Positions 34,864 to 45,526 of a DNA stretch of 64,000 nucleotides are shown here, one piece after another. The notes under the pieces are model-generated. The model made no database searches, was not told the DNA's origin, and saw only the letters and a list, made by a program, of their open reading frames with translations. Origin of the DNA: Afipia sp. 1NLS2 (GTDB taxonomy: Bacteria; Pseudomonadota; Alphaproteobacteria; Rhizobiales; Xanthobacteraceae). Location: the NCBI RefSeq assembly GCF_000178995.1, contig NZ_ADVZ01000001.1, positions 1,398,001 through 1,462,000 of the forward strand, written 5' to 3'. A program made the translations under genes and the position numbers. How positions within the stretch are numbered: the stretch's first letter is position 1; each line of letters opens with the position of its first letter.

Positions 34864-36396
34864 ATGTTCGACAATCTGTCGGAAAAGCTCGGAGGCATTC
34901 TCGACAAGCTGACGCGGCGCGGCGCGCTGTCGGAGGCCGATGTCGATGCCGCGATGCGCGAAGTGCGCCGTGCGCTGCTGGAAGCGGACGTGGCGCTCGA
35001 TGTCGTGCGCTCGTTTACCGACAAGGTCCGCGAGCAGGCGATCGGCGCCACCGTCGTCAAATCGGTGACACCGGGCCAGATGGTCGTGAAGATCGTTCAC
35101 GATCAACTCGTGGAGACGCTCGGCTCCGACGGCCAGACCATCGACCTCAACGCGCCCGCGCCAATCGCGATCATGATGGTCGGCCTGCAGGGCTCCGGTA
35201 AAACCACCACCACCGCGAAGCTCGCGCGCCGCCTCACGCAGCGCGACAAGAAAAAAGTTTTGATGGCCTCGCTCGACGTCTACCGTCCGGCGGCGCAGGA
35301 ACAGCTCGCGGTGCTCGGCCGCGACCTCTCCATCGAGACGCTGCCCGTCGTCGCAGGCCAGATGCCGCCGCAGATCGCGCAGCGCGCGCTGCAGGCCGCC
35401 AAGCTCGGCGGCTACGACATCGTGCTGCTCGACACCGCAGGCCGCACCACGCTCGACGAAGAGATGATGCGCGAGGCCGCGACGGTGAAAACCGCCGCCA
35501 ATCCTCATGAAGTGCTGCTGGTCGCGGATTCGCTAACGGGTCAGGACGCCGTCAATCTCGCGCGCGCGTTCGATGAGCGCGTCGGCCTCACCGGCATCGT
35601 GCTCACGCGAGTGGACGGTGACGGACGCGGCGGTGCTGCGCTGTCGATGCGCGCCGTCACCGGCAAGCCGATCAAGCTGATCGGCACCGGAGAAAAGACC
35701 GACGCACTGGAAGACTTTCATCCCTCGCGCATCGCGGGCCGTATTCTCGGCATGGGCGACATTGTTTCGCTCGTCGAAAAAGCCGCCGCCAATATCGACG
35801 CGGAGAAGGCGGCACGCACCGCCGAGAAGATGCGCAAGGGCAAGTTCGATCTTGCCGATCTGCGCGATCAACTGGCCCAGATGCAGAATCTCGGTGGTCT
35901 CGGCGGCCTGATGGGCATGATGCCCGGCGTCGCCAAGATGAAGAACCAGCTCGCCGCTGCCAATCTCGATGACAAGATCATCAAGCGGCAGATGGCGGTG
36001 ATCGATTCGATGACGCGCGCCGAGCGCAAGACCCCCGACATCCTGAAGGCGAGCCGCAAGAAGCGCATCGCCGCGGGCGCGGGCGTCAGGGTCGAGGACG
36101 TCAACAAGCTCCTGAAAATGCACCGGGGCATGGCCGACATGATGAAGGCCATGGGTCAGGGCAAGCGCGGGCCGATGGCAGGCCTCGCGCAGATGATGGG
36201 CTTTGGCGGCGGCATGCCGTCGCCCGAACAGATTCAGCAATTGAAGGACCAGATGCCCCAGGGGTTGCCGCAAGGCCCCGGCGGCATGCCGTCATTGCCG
36301 AAAGACTTTCCAGGCCTGCCCTCGGGATTGGGCGGCCTCGGAAAACCAACATTGCCGGGCCTCGGAGGATTTCCGGGGCTTGGCAAGAAGAAATAG
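34864..36396 (+). CDS. ffh: Signal recognition particle protein Ffh
   Basis: 510 residues from ATG 34864 ([10 protein letters not shown]). It has an N-domain, a G-domain with [28 protein letters not shown] and [14 protein letters not shown], and a methionine-rich M-domain for signal sequence and 4.5S RNA binding. The C-terminal ~80 residues are rich in Gly, Pro, Met and Gln, a low-complexity tail longer than in E. coli. First of the run ffh-rpsP-rimM-trmD-rplS. Confidence 0.97.
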   Translation: MFDNLSEKLGGILDKLTRRGALSEADVDAAMREVRRALLEADVALDVVRSFTDKVREQAIGATVVKSVTPGQMVVKIVHDQLVETLGSDGQTIDLNAPAPIAIMMVGLQGSGKTTTTAKLARRLTQRDKKKVLMASLDVYRPAAQEQLAVLGRDLSIETLPVVAGQMPPQIAQRALQAAKLGGYDIVLLDTAGRTTLDEEMMREAATVKTAANPHEVLLVADSLTGQDAVNLARAFDERVGLTGIVLTRVDGDGRGGAALSMRAVTGKPIKLIGTGEKTDALEDFHPSRIAGRILGMGDIVSLVEKAAANIDAEKAARTAEKMRKGKFDLADLRDQLAQMQNLGGLGGLMGMMPGVAKMKNQLAAANLDDKIIKRQMAVIDSMTRAERKTPDILKASRKKRIAAGAGVRVEDVNKLLKMHRGMADMMKAMGQGKRGPMAGLAQMMGFGGGMPSPEQIQQLKDQMPQGLPQGPGGMPSLPKDFPGLPSGLGGLGKPTLPGLGGFPGLGKKK

Positions 36397-36437
36397 CCAG
36401 ACATTTTCACACTTTCGAACACACAACGGAGAACACC

Positions 36438-36767
36438 ATGTCAGTCGTCATTCGTCTCGCCCGCGCCGGCACCAAGAAGCGCCCGGTCTATCACGTCGTC
36501 GTCGCCGACTCGCGCTTCCCGCGCGACGGCCGCTTCATCGAGCGCCTCGGCCACTTCAATCCGCTGCTGCCGAAGGACAACGAGGCTCGCCTCAAGCTCG
36601 ACATGGACAAGGTGAAGGCCTGGATGGCCAAGGGCGCGCAGCCGTCCGACCGCGTGATGCGCTTCCTCGATGCGGCTGGTGTTGCGAAGCGCACCGCGCG
36701 CAACAACCCCGAGAAGGCCGTGCCGCGCAAGGAGCGCAAGGCCGCCGCTGAAGCCGCCAAGGCTTAA
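36438..36767 (+). CDS. rpsP: 30S ribosomal protein bS16
   Basis: 109 residues beginning [25 protein letters not shown], the bS16 signature. An Ala/Lys-rich C-terminal extension ([12 protein letters not shown]) is typical of alphaproteobacteria. A good ribosome-binding site (cggag) precedes the ATG. Confidence 0.98.
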   Translation: MSVVIRLARAGTKKRPVYHVVVADSRFPRDGRFIERLGHFNPLLPKDNEARLKLDMDKVKAWMAKGAQPSDRVMRFLDAAGVAKRTARNNPEKAVPRKERKAAAEAAKA

Positions 36768-36775
36768 GCGTTTTC

Positions 36776-37318
36776 GTGGCGAAGGCAGCGCAAAAAATCT
36801 GCGTTGCGAAAATCGGCGCCGCGCACGGTGTGCGCGGCGAGGTGCGGTTGTGGCCGTTCACCGAAGACCTGTTGGCGGTGCTGCATTACGGCCCGCTCTC
36901 GACCAAGGACGGCGCGCGGCAATTCGAAGTGGCGCGCGCCCGCGCCGCCAAGGATCATCTGGTCGCGACGCTCAAAGGAGTCGCGGACCGCGACGCCGCA
37001 GAGCGCCTCAACGGCATCGAGCTTTATATTTCCCGCGACGCGCTGCCTGAAACCGACGACGGCGAATATTACCATGCCGACCTGATCGGCCTTGCCGCCA
37101 TCGATGCGCAGGGCGCGTCCCTCGGGACTGTGACCGCTATCCATAATTTCGGCGCGGGCGACATCATCGAGATCGCGCCGAAAAGCGGTCCATCGCTCTT
37201 GCTGCCGTTCACCAACGCCGTGGTGCCGACCGTCGATCTTGCGGCGGGGCATGTCATCGTCGAATTGCCGAACGAGATCGAGGGCGACGGCCCTGACTCG
37301 ACGGATTCTGCGCCATGA
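36776..37318 (+). CDS. rimM: Ribosome maturation factor RimM
   Basis: 180 residues from a GTG start 8 nt after rpsP. The N-terminal RimM domain begins [21 protein letters not shown]; the PRC-barrel half contains [11 protein letters not shown] and [12 protein letters not shown]. It assists 30S head assembly. Its TGA overlaps the trmD ATG. Confidence 0.95.
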   Translation: MAKAAQKICVAKIGAAHGVRGEVRLWPFTEDLLAVLHYGPLSTKDGARQFEVARARAAKDHLVATLKGVADRDAAERLNGIELYISRDALPETDDGEYYHADLIGLAAIDAQGASLGTVTAIHNFGAGDIIEIAPKSGPSLLLPFTNAVVPTVDLAAGHVIVELPNEIEGDGPDSTDSAP

Positions 37319-38034
37319 CCTGGCGCGCCACCGTCCTCACGCTTTTTCCGGAGATGTTTCCGGGGCCGCTCGGCGTCAGCCTCGCGGGCCGCGCGCTTGC
37401 TTCCGATATCTGGCAGCTCGACGTCCGCGACATTCGCGATTCAGCGACCGACAAACACCGCAGCGTCGATGACACCCCGGCCGGGGGCGGGCCGGGCATG
37501 GTGCTGCGCGCCGATATTCTGGCGGCCGCTATCGACGCAATTGCGCTCGATCCCAGCCATCCACGCCTCCTGATGAGCCCACGCGGTCGGCCATTGACCC
37601 AGACGCGGGTCGTGGAACTGGCGGAGGGGCCCGGCCCGCTGATCGTCTGCGGGCGGTTCGAGGGGGTAGACCAGCGCGTGATCGAGGCGCGCGGCCTCGA
37701 GGAGGTCTCGATCGGCGACTACGTGCTGTCCGGCGGGGAACTCGGGGCCATGGTGCTGATCGACGCCTGCGTGCGGCTGCTGCCGGGGGTCATGGGCAAG
37801 CTCGCTTCGGGAACCGAGGAAAGCTTCTCCGACGGCCTCTTGGAATACCCGCAATACACCCGGCCCCAGACCTTCGAAGGCCATGGGATTCCTGAGGTTT
37901 TGACCTCGGGCGACCACGCCAGGGTCGAGGCTTGGCGGCGGGCGCAGGCCGAATCCCTGACCCAAAACCGCCGCCCGGACCTCTGGGCGGCCAGAATCGG
38001 CTCAAAGACGCCAAAAAACACGACGGACCAGTGA
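37315..38034 (+). CDS. trmD: tRNA (guanine37-N1)-methyltransferase
   Basis: 239 residues. SPOUT knot motifs are visible: [23 protein letters not shown] and [19 protein letters not shown]. It makes m1G37 to prevent frameshifting. Starts within the last codons of rimM (4-nt overlap). Confidence 0.97.
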   Translation: MTWRATVLTLFPEMFPGPLGVSLAGRALASDIWQLDVRDIRDSATDKHRSVDDTPAGGGPGMVLRADILAAAIDAIALDPSHPRLLMSPRGRPLTQTRVVELAEGPGPLIVCGRFEGVDQRVIEARGLEEVSIGDYVLSGGELGAMVLIDACVRLLPGVMGKLASGTEESFSDGLLEYPQYTRPQTFEGHGIPEVLTSGDHARVEAWRRAQAESLTQNRRPDLWAARIGSKTPKNTTDQ

Positions 38035-38137
38035 CAACGGGTGCGGTTTGGCGTATAGGACCGCCCAATCCGTGCATGTGCTGGATACGAAATTTCGCGC
38101 AGTCCCTTTCGGGCGCGCCGCCCGATGGAGTTTTGCT

Positions 38138-38527
38138 ATGAATCTCATCCAAGAGCTCGAGAAAGAGCAGCTGGAAAAGCTCGCCGCCGGTAAGACCATT
38201 CCCGATTTCGGGCCGGGCGACACCGTGACCGTCAACGTCAAGGTCAAGGAAGGCGACCGCACCCGCGTGCAGGCCTATGAAGGCGTCTGCATCGGCCGCA
38301 ACGGCGGTGGCATCAACGAGAGCTTCACCGTGCGCAAGATTTCGTACGGCGAAGGCGTCGAGCGTGTCTTCCCGATCTATTCGCCGATGATCGACTCGAT
38401 CAAGCTCGTGCGCCGCGGCAAGGTGCGTCGCGCCAAGCTGTATTACCTGCGCGGCCTGCGCGGCAAGTCGGCCCGCATCGTCGAGAAGCAGGACCAGCGC
38501 CAGACCGCTGCTGCGGCTGCCGAATAA
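38138..38527 (+). CDS. rplS: 50S ribosomal protein bL19
   Basis: 129 residues from ATG 38138 ([11 protein letters not shown]), preceded by a gag-type Shine-Dalgarno. Core motifs are [28 protein letters not shown] and [29 protein letters not shown] short Ala/Gln tail is added. Last gene of the run, closed by the terminator at 38548-38577. Confidence 0.98.
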   Translation: MNLIQELEKEQLEKLAAGKTIPDFGPGDTVTVNVKVKEGDRTRVQAYEGVCIGRNGGGINESFTVRKISYGEGVERVFPIYSPMIDSIKLVRRGKVRRAKLYYLRGLRGKSARIVEKQDQRQTAAAAAE

Positions 38528-38547
38528 TTCGGTCCTTTCACGAATTC

Positions 38548-38577
38548 AAAAAAGCCCCGGTTCGCCGGGGCTTTTTT
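38548..38577 (+). terminator. Intrinsic terminator after rplS
   Basis: Hairpin gccccgg-ttcg-ccggggc followed by six Ts and preceded by six As, so it can serve both strands; the VOC gene ends just beyond it on the minus strand. Confidence 0.92.
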
Positions 38578-38598
38578 CATGCCTGAATGCGACAGAGA

Positions 38599-39009
38599 TT
38601 ACGTCGAAAGCGGACCGTTCATGATCCAGCGATGGCCGAACGGATCACGCACGATCGCCGTGCGCGTTCCCCAGAACGAATTCGTCGGCGCGACTTCGCC
38701 TTTCGCGCCGAGTTTGGTCGCGCGCGCGAACACCTCGTCCACCTCCTCGGAGGTTGCAAATTCCAGACTGACCGAGGCCGTCACCGGCTCGCCGGGCAGC
38801 GGCGGGCGGGCGGTGCCGAATTCCGGGAACGCATCCGACAGGAACAGCGTGCCGCCGTTGATCTCCAGTTCGCAATGCATGATGCGCAGGCCATCCAGCG
38901 CGGGCATCAGGGCTTTCTGCTTGGCGTCGAAGGCGGCGCTGTAGAAGGCGATGGCGCCCGCTGCGGGCGAAACCGTCAAATAGGGTGCAACCGGCGGCCG
39001 TGCAGACAT
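38599..39009 (-). CDS. VOC-superfamily (PhnB-like) protein
   Basis: 136 residues. The paired beta-alpha-beta-beta-beta units read [20 protein letters not shown] and [18 protein letters not shown], ending [10 protein letters not shown]. PhnB-like VOC proteins bind metals or small ligands; the substrate is unknown. Convergent with rplS. Confidence 0.9.
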   Translation of the reverse strand: MSARPPVAPYLTVSPAAGAIAFYSAAFDAKQKALMPALDGLRIMHCELEINGGTLFLSDAFPEFGTARPPLPGEPVTASVSLEFATSEEVDEVFARATKLGAKGEVAPTNSFWGTRTAIVRDPFGHRWIMNGPLST

Positions 39010-39148
39010 TGAGGAGCCCCATGCAGTTCTTATATGGCGAGGATACTTTCCCGTGGCCCCTTATGCGAGTAAAAAGCCCGCTGCAACAGGCGCCTACGGA
39101 AAGCGTCCGACCCGGCACAAGCGAAAACCGAGTAAAGCGAAAACCACA

Positions 39149-40561
39149 ATGGCCAAACCGACCACCCTGTACGACAAGATCTGGAACGATCATCTGGTTG
39201 ACGAGCAGCCCGACGGCACCTGCCTGCTCTACATCGACCGGCATCTCGTCCACGAGGTGACCTCGCCGCAGGCGTTCGAGGGATTGCGTACCGCTGGCCG
39301 CAAGGTGCATGCGCCGGAAAAGACGCTGGCCGTGGTCGATCATAACGTGCCGACCACCGACCGCTCCAAGCCCAACCCCGATCCGGAGAGCGCCGAGCAG
39401 ATCGCGGCTCTCGCCACCAACGCGCGCGAGTTCGGCGTGCAGTACTTCAACGAGTTCGATAAGCGTCAGGGCATCGTTCACGTCATCGGCCCCGAGCAGG
39501 GCTTCACGTTGCCCGGCACCACCATCGTGTGCGGCGACAGCCACACCTCGACGCATGGCGCGTTCGGCGCGCTGGCGCATGGTATCGGCACCTCCGAGGT
39601 CGAGCATGTGCTCGCCACGCAGACGCTGATCCAGAAGAAGGCCAAGAACATGCGAGCCGTCGTCGACGGCAAGCTGCCTGAAGGCGTCACCGCGAAGGAC
39701 ATCATCCTCGCCATCATCGGTGAGATCGGCACCGCGGGCGGCACCGGCTACGTGCTGGAATACGCCGGCGACGCGATCCGCGCGCTCACCATGGAAGGCC
39801 GCATGACGGTCTGCAACATGTCGATCGAAGGCGGCGCGCGCGCGGGCCTCGTTGCGCCCGACGAGAAGGCATACGAATTCCTGAAAGGCCGTCCGCTGTC
39901 GCCGAAGGGCGCGCGGTGGGAAGAAGCCGTGCGCTACTGGGACACGCTGCGCAGCGACGACGGCGCGCATTTCGATGCCGAGATTCGTCTCGACGCCGCG
40001 AACCTGCCGCCGATCGTCACCTGGGGCACGTCACCGGAAGACGTCGCTTCGGTCGCGGGCTTCGTGCCGGATCCTGCGAAGATCCAAGACGAAGCCAAGC
40101 GGCTGTCGAAGGAGCGCGCGCTCGCCTATATGGGCTTGAAAGCCGGCACCAAGATCACCGACATCAAGCTCGACCGCGTGTTCATCGGTTCGTGCACCAA
40201 CGGCCGCATCGAGGATTTGCGGGCGGCGGCGAAGGTGGTCAACGGACACACCGTCAACGGACACGTCAACGCCATGGTGGTGCCGGGCTCGGGCCTCGTG
40301 AAGGAGCAGGCGGAAGCCGAGGGCCTCGACAAGATTTTCCTCAAGGCCGGTTTTGAGTGGCGCGAGCCGGGCTGCTCGATGTGTCTCGCGATGAATCCCG
40401 ACAAGCTGTCGCCGGAGGAGCGTTGCGCCTCGACATCGAACCGCAATTTTGAGGGCCGTCAGGGCTTCAAGGGCCGCACCCATCTGGTGTCGCCCGCGAT
40501 GGCTGCTGCGGCGGCGATTGCAGGCCACTTCGTCGACATCCGCGACTGGAAGGCCGCGTAA
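39149..40561 (+). CDS. leuC: 3-isopropylmalate dehydratase large subunit
   Basis: 470 residues from ATG 39149 ([15 protein letters not shown]). The [4Fe-4S] cysteines are in [13 protein letters not shown] and CSMCLAMN. The substrate loop ends [21 protein letters not shown]. It isomerises 2- to 3-isopropylmalate in leucine synthesis with LeuD (42065-42670); three small exported-protein genes on the opposite strand separate the two. Confidence 0.97.
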   Translation: MAKPTTLYDKIWNDHLVDEQPDGTCLLYIDRHLVHEVTSPQAFEGLRTAGRKVHAPEKTLAVVDHNVPTTDRSKPNPDPESAEQIAALATNAREFGVQYFNEFDKRQGIVHVIGPEQGFTLPGTTIVCGDSHTSTHGAFGALAHGIGTSEVEHVLATQTLIQKKAKNMRAVVDGKLPEGVTAKDIILAIIGEIGTAGGTGYVLEYAGDAIRALTMEGRMTVCNMSIEGGARAGLVAPDEKAYEFLKGRPLSPKGARWEEAVRYWDTLRSDDGAHFDAEIRLDAANLPPIVTWGTSPEDVASVAGFVPDPAKIQDEAKRLSKERALAYMGLKAGTKITDIKLDRVFIGSCTNGRIEDLRAAAKVVNGHTVNGHVNAMVVPGSGLVKEQAEAEGLDKIFLKAGFEWREPGCSMCLAMNPDKLSPEERCASTSNRNFEGRQGFKGRTHLVSPAMAAAAAIAGHFVDIRDWKAA

Positions 40562-40587
40562 GCATCCTTCATCACATCGGACTCAAT

Positions 40588-40618
40588 AAAAGACGGGCGC
40601 TGAAAAGCGCCCGTTTTG
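40588..40618 (+). terminator. Intrinsic terminator after leuC
   Basis: Hairpin acgggcgc-tgaaaa-gcgcccgt with As before and a T-rich run after; it can also terminate the opposite gene at 40646-41020. Confidence 0.88.
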
Positions 40619-40645
40619 TTTGTCATGTCCGTTGATCTGCGAGCT

Positions 40646-41020
40646 TCAGAAACCGAAGCTGAAGCCGATGCCGCGACCCCAGCCATAATAGCCCGGTCCG
40701 CCGTAGTAGTAACCGTAGGGACGATAATACGGGCGGTAGTAGCCATACGGACGGTAGTAGCCCGGCCCGTAATAATATCTGGGGCCGTAATAGTAGGGCC
40801 GGTAATACGGGCGATAATAGACCCGTGGATGGTAGTGGCGGTGGTAGTAGCGATGGTAACGCCGCGCACTGATATCCGTCATCGTTGTCTTGGCATGATG
40901 TGCCGGCCGCGAAACCGCCTGCGACTGTGGCGTGGCGGCCTGTGCGGATGGCGCCGCCAGTGCGGCCCCAAGCAACACGGCTCCGGCGGCGAGTAATGTT
41001 TGAAGATTTAATTTCATCAA
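40646..41020 (-). CDS. Exported Tyr/Gly/Pro-rich small protein
   Basis: 124 residues with a signal peptide cleaved near SAQA. The mature part is a tyrosine-rich low-complexity stretch built from YYRPY and YYGP-like units, ending GRGIGFSFGF. It has no catalytic features. Similar small Tyr-rich exported proteins are frequent in this family; the function is unknown. Second ATG three bases later is an alternative start. Confidence 0.78.
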   Translation of the reverse strand: MMKLNLQTLLAAGAVLLGAALAAPSAQAATPQSQAVSRPAHHAKTTMTDISARRYHRYYHRHYHPRVYYRPYYRPYYYGPRYYYGPGYYRPYGYYRPYYRPYGYYYGGPGYYGWGRGIGFSFGF

Positions 41021-41147
41021 ATCCTCCTTTGATCTGCCTCAGGCCCCCATCATAGCGATATCACGTTCCCTGAACCGATGCCGACTCCAATCATTCCAAA
41101 ACGAAAACAGGCCCGGTGAAGGGCCTGCTCGTGATCCAGTGGAGAGC

Positions 41148-41381
41148 TTACCAGTGACGGTAGTGGTGATGACGCCAATGGCGGCGATGGGGATGCCAGT
41201 GACGGCGGGGATGCCAATGACGACGATAGTGGACCTCCGTCGTCAGGCCGGCAGCGGCATGATCGGCAACTGCAGCGGTGCCCGGTGCCGCAAGCGACAT
41301 CGCATTTGCCTGCTGCGACGGGGTTGCGACAAACATCAGACCCGCGACTGCGAGAAGTCCGAGAAGTTTCTTCATCGTCAA
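41148..41381 (-). CDS. Exported His/Arg-rich small protein
   Basis: 77 residues: a signal peptide ending near ANA, then a C-terminal third of HW, HHR and HPRR units. The histidine density suggests metal or proton binding, but this is unproven. It sits between two other small exported-protein genes on the same strand. Confidence 0.7.
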   Translation of the reverse strand: MTMKKLLGLLAVAGLMFVATPSQQANAMSLAAPGTAAVADHAAAGLTTEVHYRRHWHPRRHWHPHRRHWRHHHYRHW

Positions 41382-41572
41382 GCTCTCCTATGACCAATGC
41401 AACAGCCGTCATCCGACGACCGTAATTTCACGCCTGATAACCCGTGCGAACCACAAGGGTTCCCGATCGGGAAGGCATGGTCAGCCTGAAAGCAGAACGG
41501 TGAACTCACGCTGAATGAATCAGGGCTACAAAATGGCGCCGGTAAAACAGCCGGCTGAAAACGCCGAAGGAC

Positions 41573-41887
41573 TCAACCCTGCCAGTAACAGCTTTCGCGC
41601 GGCACGATCACCGTCCCGCTCAGGCGATACTCGTATTCATAATAGGAGTGACAGATTCTCACGGAGTTCGGCCCCGGCCCGCGCGGTGTGTAGATATGGA
41701 CCCGGCGAGGCTTGCGATGCCGCGTCGTCTCCCGGCTCTGCGCGGAAAACTCCTCCACCCGTGGCGTTGCGGTGGCAGCAGGCATAGCCACAGCACCGGA
41801 TTGCGCAGGCTCGGCGGCGGCCTTTCCGCCCGTATGGAGCGTCACCAGCAAAATCGCCCCCGCCATGCTTAACAATGAATGCCGCAT
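41573..41887 (-). CDS. Exported small protein with C-terminal Tyr/Cys motif
   Basis: 104 residues with a signal peptide ([25 protein letters not shown]). The conserved-looking end contains [21 protein letters not shown] followed by a cysteine, giving two cysteines that could form a disulfide. No known domain recognised. The ~190 nt between it and the His-rich gene show nothing else. Confidence 0.65.
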   Translation of the reverse strand: MRHSLLSMAGAILLVTLHTGGKAAAEPAQSGAVAMPAATATPRVEEFSAQSRETTRHRKPRRVHIYTPRGPGPNSVRICHSYYEYEYRLSGTVIVPRESCYWQG

Positions 41888-42064
41888 TATCCGCCTGCCC
41901 CGCTCAAGAAGCCCGAAACGTCTCCGATTGGCCCTCCCGCGTCAATAACCCTCGCTCGCAGCGCATTCAGCCATGCGTCCAATAGGCCTTTGCCAAATCC
42001 TCCATTCACGATAAGAACCGTTCCAAATTGGCCTGCCTTTCATAGGCCTCAACGGGTTGAGACG

Positions 42065-42670
42065 ATGGAAAAATTCACTGTTGTAAGCAGCGTGGCCGCG
42101 CCGCTGAAGATCATCAATGTCGACACCGACATGATCATCCCCAAGCAGTACCTCAAGACCATCAAGCGGACCGGGCTCGGCAAGGGCCTGTTCTCGGAGC
42201 AGCGCTACAAGGACGACGGCAGCGAGAACCCGGATTTCGTGCTGAACAGGCCGGCCTATCGCCACGCCCAGATCCTCGTCGCGGGCGACAATTTCGGCTG
42301 TGGATCGAGCCGCGAGCATGCACCCTGGGCGCTCGCCGATTTCGGCATCCGCTGCGTGATCTCGACCTCGTTCGGCGACATCTTCTACAACAACTCGTTC
42401 AAGAACGGCCTGCTGCCGATCCGCGTCACCCACGAGCAACTGGACAAGCTGTTCGACGACGCCGAGCGCGGCGCCAACGCCACGCTGACGATCGACCTCG
42501 AGAAGCAGGAAATTCGCGGCCCCGACGGCGGTGTGATCAATTTCGAGATCGATCCGTTCCGCAAGCACTGCCTGCTCAACGGCCTCGACGATATCGGCCT
42601 GACCATGCAGAAGAAGTCGTCGATCGACACCTTCGAGGCCCGCGAGAAGGTCGCGCGTCCCTGGCTGTAA
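42065..42670 (+). CDS. leuD: 3-isopropylmalate dehydratase small subunit
   Basis: 201 residues from ATG 42065 (MEKFTVVSS). Swivel-domain motifs are [14 protein letters not shown] and [17 protein letters not shown]. Partner of LeuC. The ORF extends upstream to 41879, but that part lacks family similarity. Confidence 0.97.
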   Translation: MEKFTVVSSVAAPLKIINVDTDMIIPKQYLKTIKRTGLGKGLFSEQRYKDDGSENPDFVLNRPAYRHAQILVAGDNFGCGSSREHAPWALADFGIRCVISTSFGDIFYNNSFKNGLLPIRVTHEQLDKLFDDAERGANATLTIDLEKQEIRGPDGGVINFEIDPFRKHCLLNGLDDIGLTMQKKSSIDTFEAREKVARPWL

Positions 42671-42695
42671 GTCAGTCATCGCCCAACACGGATTT

Positions 42696-42724
42696 AATAA
42701 GCCGCGCCGCCAGCGCGGCTTATT
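42696..42724 (+). terminator. Intrinsic terminator after leuD
   Basis: Perfect 12-bp stem aataagccgcgc / gcgcggcttatt, 5-nt loop, short T-rich tail. It also lies just beyond the 3' end of the opposite CitE-like gene. Confidence 0.88.
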
Positions 42725-42736
42725 TGTTTGAGGCGC

Positions 42737-43630
42737 TCACGTCGCTGACTTCTCAAGCGCGCCGATCGCATCCGCCATCGCCAGCGTCCGGCGCGCCATC
42801 TCGGCGTGAAGCCGCTCGACCATGCGACCCTCATAGCGGATCGCACCCTTGCCCGCCGCTTCCGGTTGCTCGAACGCCGCGATGATGCCGCGCGCCTCGG
42901 CGAGTTCATTGCCCGATGGCCTGAAGATTCGATTGGCGGCTTCGATCTGTGCTGGATGAATCAGCGTCTTGCCGTCGAAGCCCAGATCGCGCGCCTGCTC
43001 GCATTCCGCCGCGAACCCCGCGGCATCACTGAAATCGCTAAAGGGCCCGTCGAGAATCTCGATGCCATAGCTGCGCGCGGCGACGACGCAATTAAGAAAC
43101 AGCGGCACCATCTCGGCGCGCCCCGGTTTCATGCGAATCCTGGTATCGAGCGAAATGTCATTCGGCCCGATCACGAAAGCGGAGAGCCGTGCGTCCTTGG
43201 CATGCGCACACGCCGCAATCTCCGCGATGCGCAGCACCGCAAGCGGCGTCTCGATCATCACCCACAATCTGATCGCGGGATCGGCTCCCAGTTGATCGAG
43301 CCGCGCACCGATGGCCGCGATATCCTCCGGGCCCGCGATCTTCGGAACCAGAATGGCATCCGGGCGCGCCTGCGCCGCAAGCGCGCTGTCGTCCTGCCAG
43401 AAGGAAGACGCGGGAGCATTGGTGCGGATGATACGCTCGCGTCCGCCAAACCCGCCATCAGACAGAGCCTTCGCGATCTGTGCCCGCGCGTTCGGCTTTT
43501 CGTCCGGCGCAACCGAATCCTCGAGATCGAAAATGATGCCATCGGCGGCGAGGCTGCGCGCCTTCTCCAGCGCGCGCGCATTCGAACCCGGCATGAACAG
43601 AACGCTGCGGCGCGGGCGGATCATCGGCAT
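42737..43630 (-). CDS. HpcH/HpaI (CitE-like) CoA ester lyase
   Basis: About 297 residues from ATG 43630; a start at 43642 is possible. CitE-family signatures are RPRRSVLFMPGSN, IIFDLEDSVAPDEK, WVMIETPLAVL and GFDGKTLIHPAQIE. Likely cleaves a malyl- or citryl-type CoA ester; the exact substrate is not set by sequence. Its start region is ~110 nt from the divergent carbonic anhydrase gene. Confidence 0.92.
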   Translation of the reverse strand: MPMIRPRRSVLFMPGSNARALEKARSLAADGIIFDLEDSVAPDEKPNARAQIAKALSDGGFGGRERIIRTNAPASSFWQDDSALAAQARPDAILVPKIAGPEDIAAIGARLDQLGADPAIRLWVMIETPLAVLRIAEIAACAHAKDARLSAFVIGPNDISLDTRIRMKPGRAEMVPLFLNCVVAARSYGIEILDGPFSDFSDAAGFAAECEQARDLGFDGKTLIHPAQIEAANRIFRPSGNELAEARGIIAAFEQPEAAGKGAIRYEGRMVERLHAEMARRTLAMADAIGALEKSAT

Positions 43631-43739
43631 TGCTCCAGACACATAACTAAGAGAGGCGTATCACCGGTAATAGAGGGAGGAAAGCCTTGCTCCATGCGGG
43701 GGATCGTGGTTAGCCAATGAAAATCATGCGGGAGTGGCC

Positions 43740-44429
43740 ATGCCAGAGAGATTTCCGAAACAACTGATTTCCGGATACCGCACATTTGCGGCCCACCGTC
43801 TGCCGACCGAACAGGCGCGCTATAATGAACTGTCCGACATCGGCCAATCGCCGGAAGTGATGGTGATCGGATGCTGCGACTCGCGCGTATCTCCCGAAGT
43901 GATCTTCGACGCGGGACCGGGCGAACTGTTCGTGGTGCGCAACGTCGCCAATCTGGTGCCGCCCTACGCGCCAGACGGCGAGGCCCACGGCGTCTCGTCC
44001 GCGCTGGAATTCGCGGTGCAGGTGTTGAAGGTCAAGCACATCGTTGTACTCGGTCATGCTCAGTGCGGGGGCATCAAGACGCTGGTGCATCCTTCCGCGC
44101 CGCTCTCGCCCAGCGATTTCATCGGCAAGTGGATGTCGCTGTTGACCCCGACACGCGATGCCACGCCGCGCCAGCCCGGCGAGTCTGACTCCGACTACAT
44201 CACCCGCATGGAGAAGAGAGCGGTTTCGACCAGCCTCGACAATCTCATGACGTTCCCGTGCGTGAAAATTCAGGTCGAGCGCGGCAAGATGCAGCTTCAC
44301 GGCGCCTATTTCGGCGTCGCGCACGGGTCGCTGTCGATTCTCGACCGCGCGACCGGCGACTTCCAGACTGTGACCCAGACGTTGCCGGTGGGCTATGAGA
44401 GCGCCCGGCCTCACTCGGCCTCACACTAA
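43740..44429 (+). CDS. Beta-class carbonic anhydrase
   Basis: 229 residues from ATG 43740 (a GTG two codons earlier is also possible). Zinc ligands are in CCDSRV (Cys, with the Asp-Arg dyad) and GHAQCGG (His, Cys). It interconverts carbon dioxide and bicarbonate in the cytoplasm. Confidence 0.95.
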   Translation: MPERFPKQLISGYRTFAAHRLPTEQARYNELSDIGQSPEVMVIGCCDSRVSPEVIFDAGPGELFVVRNVANLVPPYAPDGEAHGVSSALEFAVQVLKVKHIVVLGHAQCGGIKTLVHPSAPLSPSDFIGKWMSLLTPTRDATPRQPGESDSDYITRMEKRAVSTSLDNLMTFPCVKIQVERGKMQLHGAYFGVAHGSLSILDRATGDFQTVTQTLPVGYESARPHSASH

Positions 44430-44436
44430 GCTGTAT

Positions 44437-44467
44437 AAAAAACAAGCCGCCCGAAGGCGGCTTGTTT
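44437..44467. terminator. Bidirectional terminator between carbonic anhydrase and asd
   Basis: Ten-bp stem acaagccgcc / ggcggcttgt with a cgaa loop, A-rich before and T-rich after, located between convergent genes. Confidence 0.9.
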
Positions 44468-44491
44468 CGCAAAGAACCCGAAGGCTGCCTG

Positions 44492-45526
44492 TTAGGCAGC
44501 CTTTTTCTTCGGCTGCAGCAGCTTGCGGTTAACGAGCACTTCGGCGATCTGGATCGCGTTCAGCGCCGCACCCTTGCGCAGATTGTCCGACACGCACCAG
44601 AATGCCAGACCGTTCTCCACCGTCGCGTCCTCGCGGATACGGCTGATATAGGTCGCGTCCTCACCCGCCGCCTCGTAAGGCGTGACGTAACCACCCGGCT
44701 CGCGCTTGTCGATGACGAGACAGCCCGGCGCCTTGCGCAAAATCTCGCGCGCCTCATCCGGCGTGATCGGCTTTTCGAACTCGACGTTGACGGCTTCGGA
44801 ATGGCTGATGAACACCGGCACGCGCACGCAGGTCGCGGTGAGCTTGATCTTGGGGTCGAGAATCTTCTTGGTCTCGGCCACCATCTTCCATTCTTCCTTG
44901 GTGTAGCCGTCCTCCATGAACACGTCGATCTGCGGGATGACGTTGAAGGCGATCCGCTTCGGAAACTTCTTCGTCACCAGATCGTCGTTGGTGTAGACCG
45001 ACTTGGTCTGCGAGAACAGTTCGTCCATCGCATCCTTGCCCGCGCCCGACACCGACTGATAGGTTGAGACCACGACGCGCTTGATGGTCGCGGCATCGTG
45101 GAGCGGCTTCAAGGCGACGACGAGTTGCGCGGTCGAGCAGTTCGGGTTGGCGATGATGTTGCGCTTGGTGAAGCCAGCAGCCGCATCGGCGTTCACTTCC
45201 GGCACGATCAGCGGCACGTCGGAATCGTAACGCCAGGCCGAGGAGTTATCGATCACCACGGCGCCCTGCGCCGCGATCTTCGGCGACCATTCCTTCGACA
45301 CGTCGCCGCCCGCCGACATCAGGCAGATATCGACGTCGCTGAAATCGTAGTTCTCGAGCGCTTTGACTTTCAGGGTACGGTCGCCGAACGACACTTCCGT
45401 GCCGAGGCTGCGGCGCGACGCCAGCGCGACCACTTCGTCGGCCGGAAAGGCGCGCTCGTCCAGGATGTTGAGCATTTCCCGGCCCACATTGCCGGTAGCT
45501 CCCACGCAGGCGACCTTGAAACCCAT
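44492..45526 (-). CDS. asd: Aspartate-semialdehyde dehydrogenase
   Basis: 344 residues. NADP-binding start KVACVGATGNVGREML, catalytic cysteine in NPNCSTAQLVVALKPL, and SVSGAGKDAMDEL. Reduces aspartyl phosphate for lysine, methionine, threonine and DAP synthesis. A Lys-rich C-terminus (LLQPKKKAA) is unremarkable. Confidence 0.97.
   Translation of the reverse strand: MGFKVACVGATGNVGREMLNILDERAFPADEVVALASRRSLGTEVSFGDRTLKVKALENYDFSDVDICLMSAGGDVSKEWSPKIAAQGAVVIDNSSAWRYDSDVPLIVPEVNADAAAGFTKRNIIANPNCSTAQLVVALKPLHDAATIKRVVVSTYQSVSGAGKDAMDELFSQTKSVYTNDDLVTKKFPKRIAFNVIPQIDVFMEDGYTKEEWKMVAETKKILDPKIKLTATCVRVPVFISHSEAVNVEFEKPITPDEAREILRKAPGCLVIDKREPGGYVTPYEAAGEDATYISRIREDATVENGLAFWCVSDNLRKGAALNAIQIAEVLVNRKLLQPKKKAA

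Noticed and set aside
38645-39970. 441-residue minus-strand frame across leuC and the VOC gene
   Set aside because: It runs antisense through leuC and out of frame through the VOC gene.
41879-42064. N-terminal extension of leuD
   Set aside because: The frame is open, but the added residues do not resemble LeuD, and ATG 42065 begins the family's usual N-terminus.
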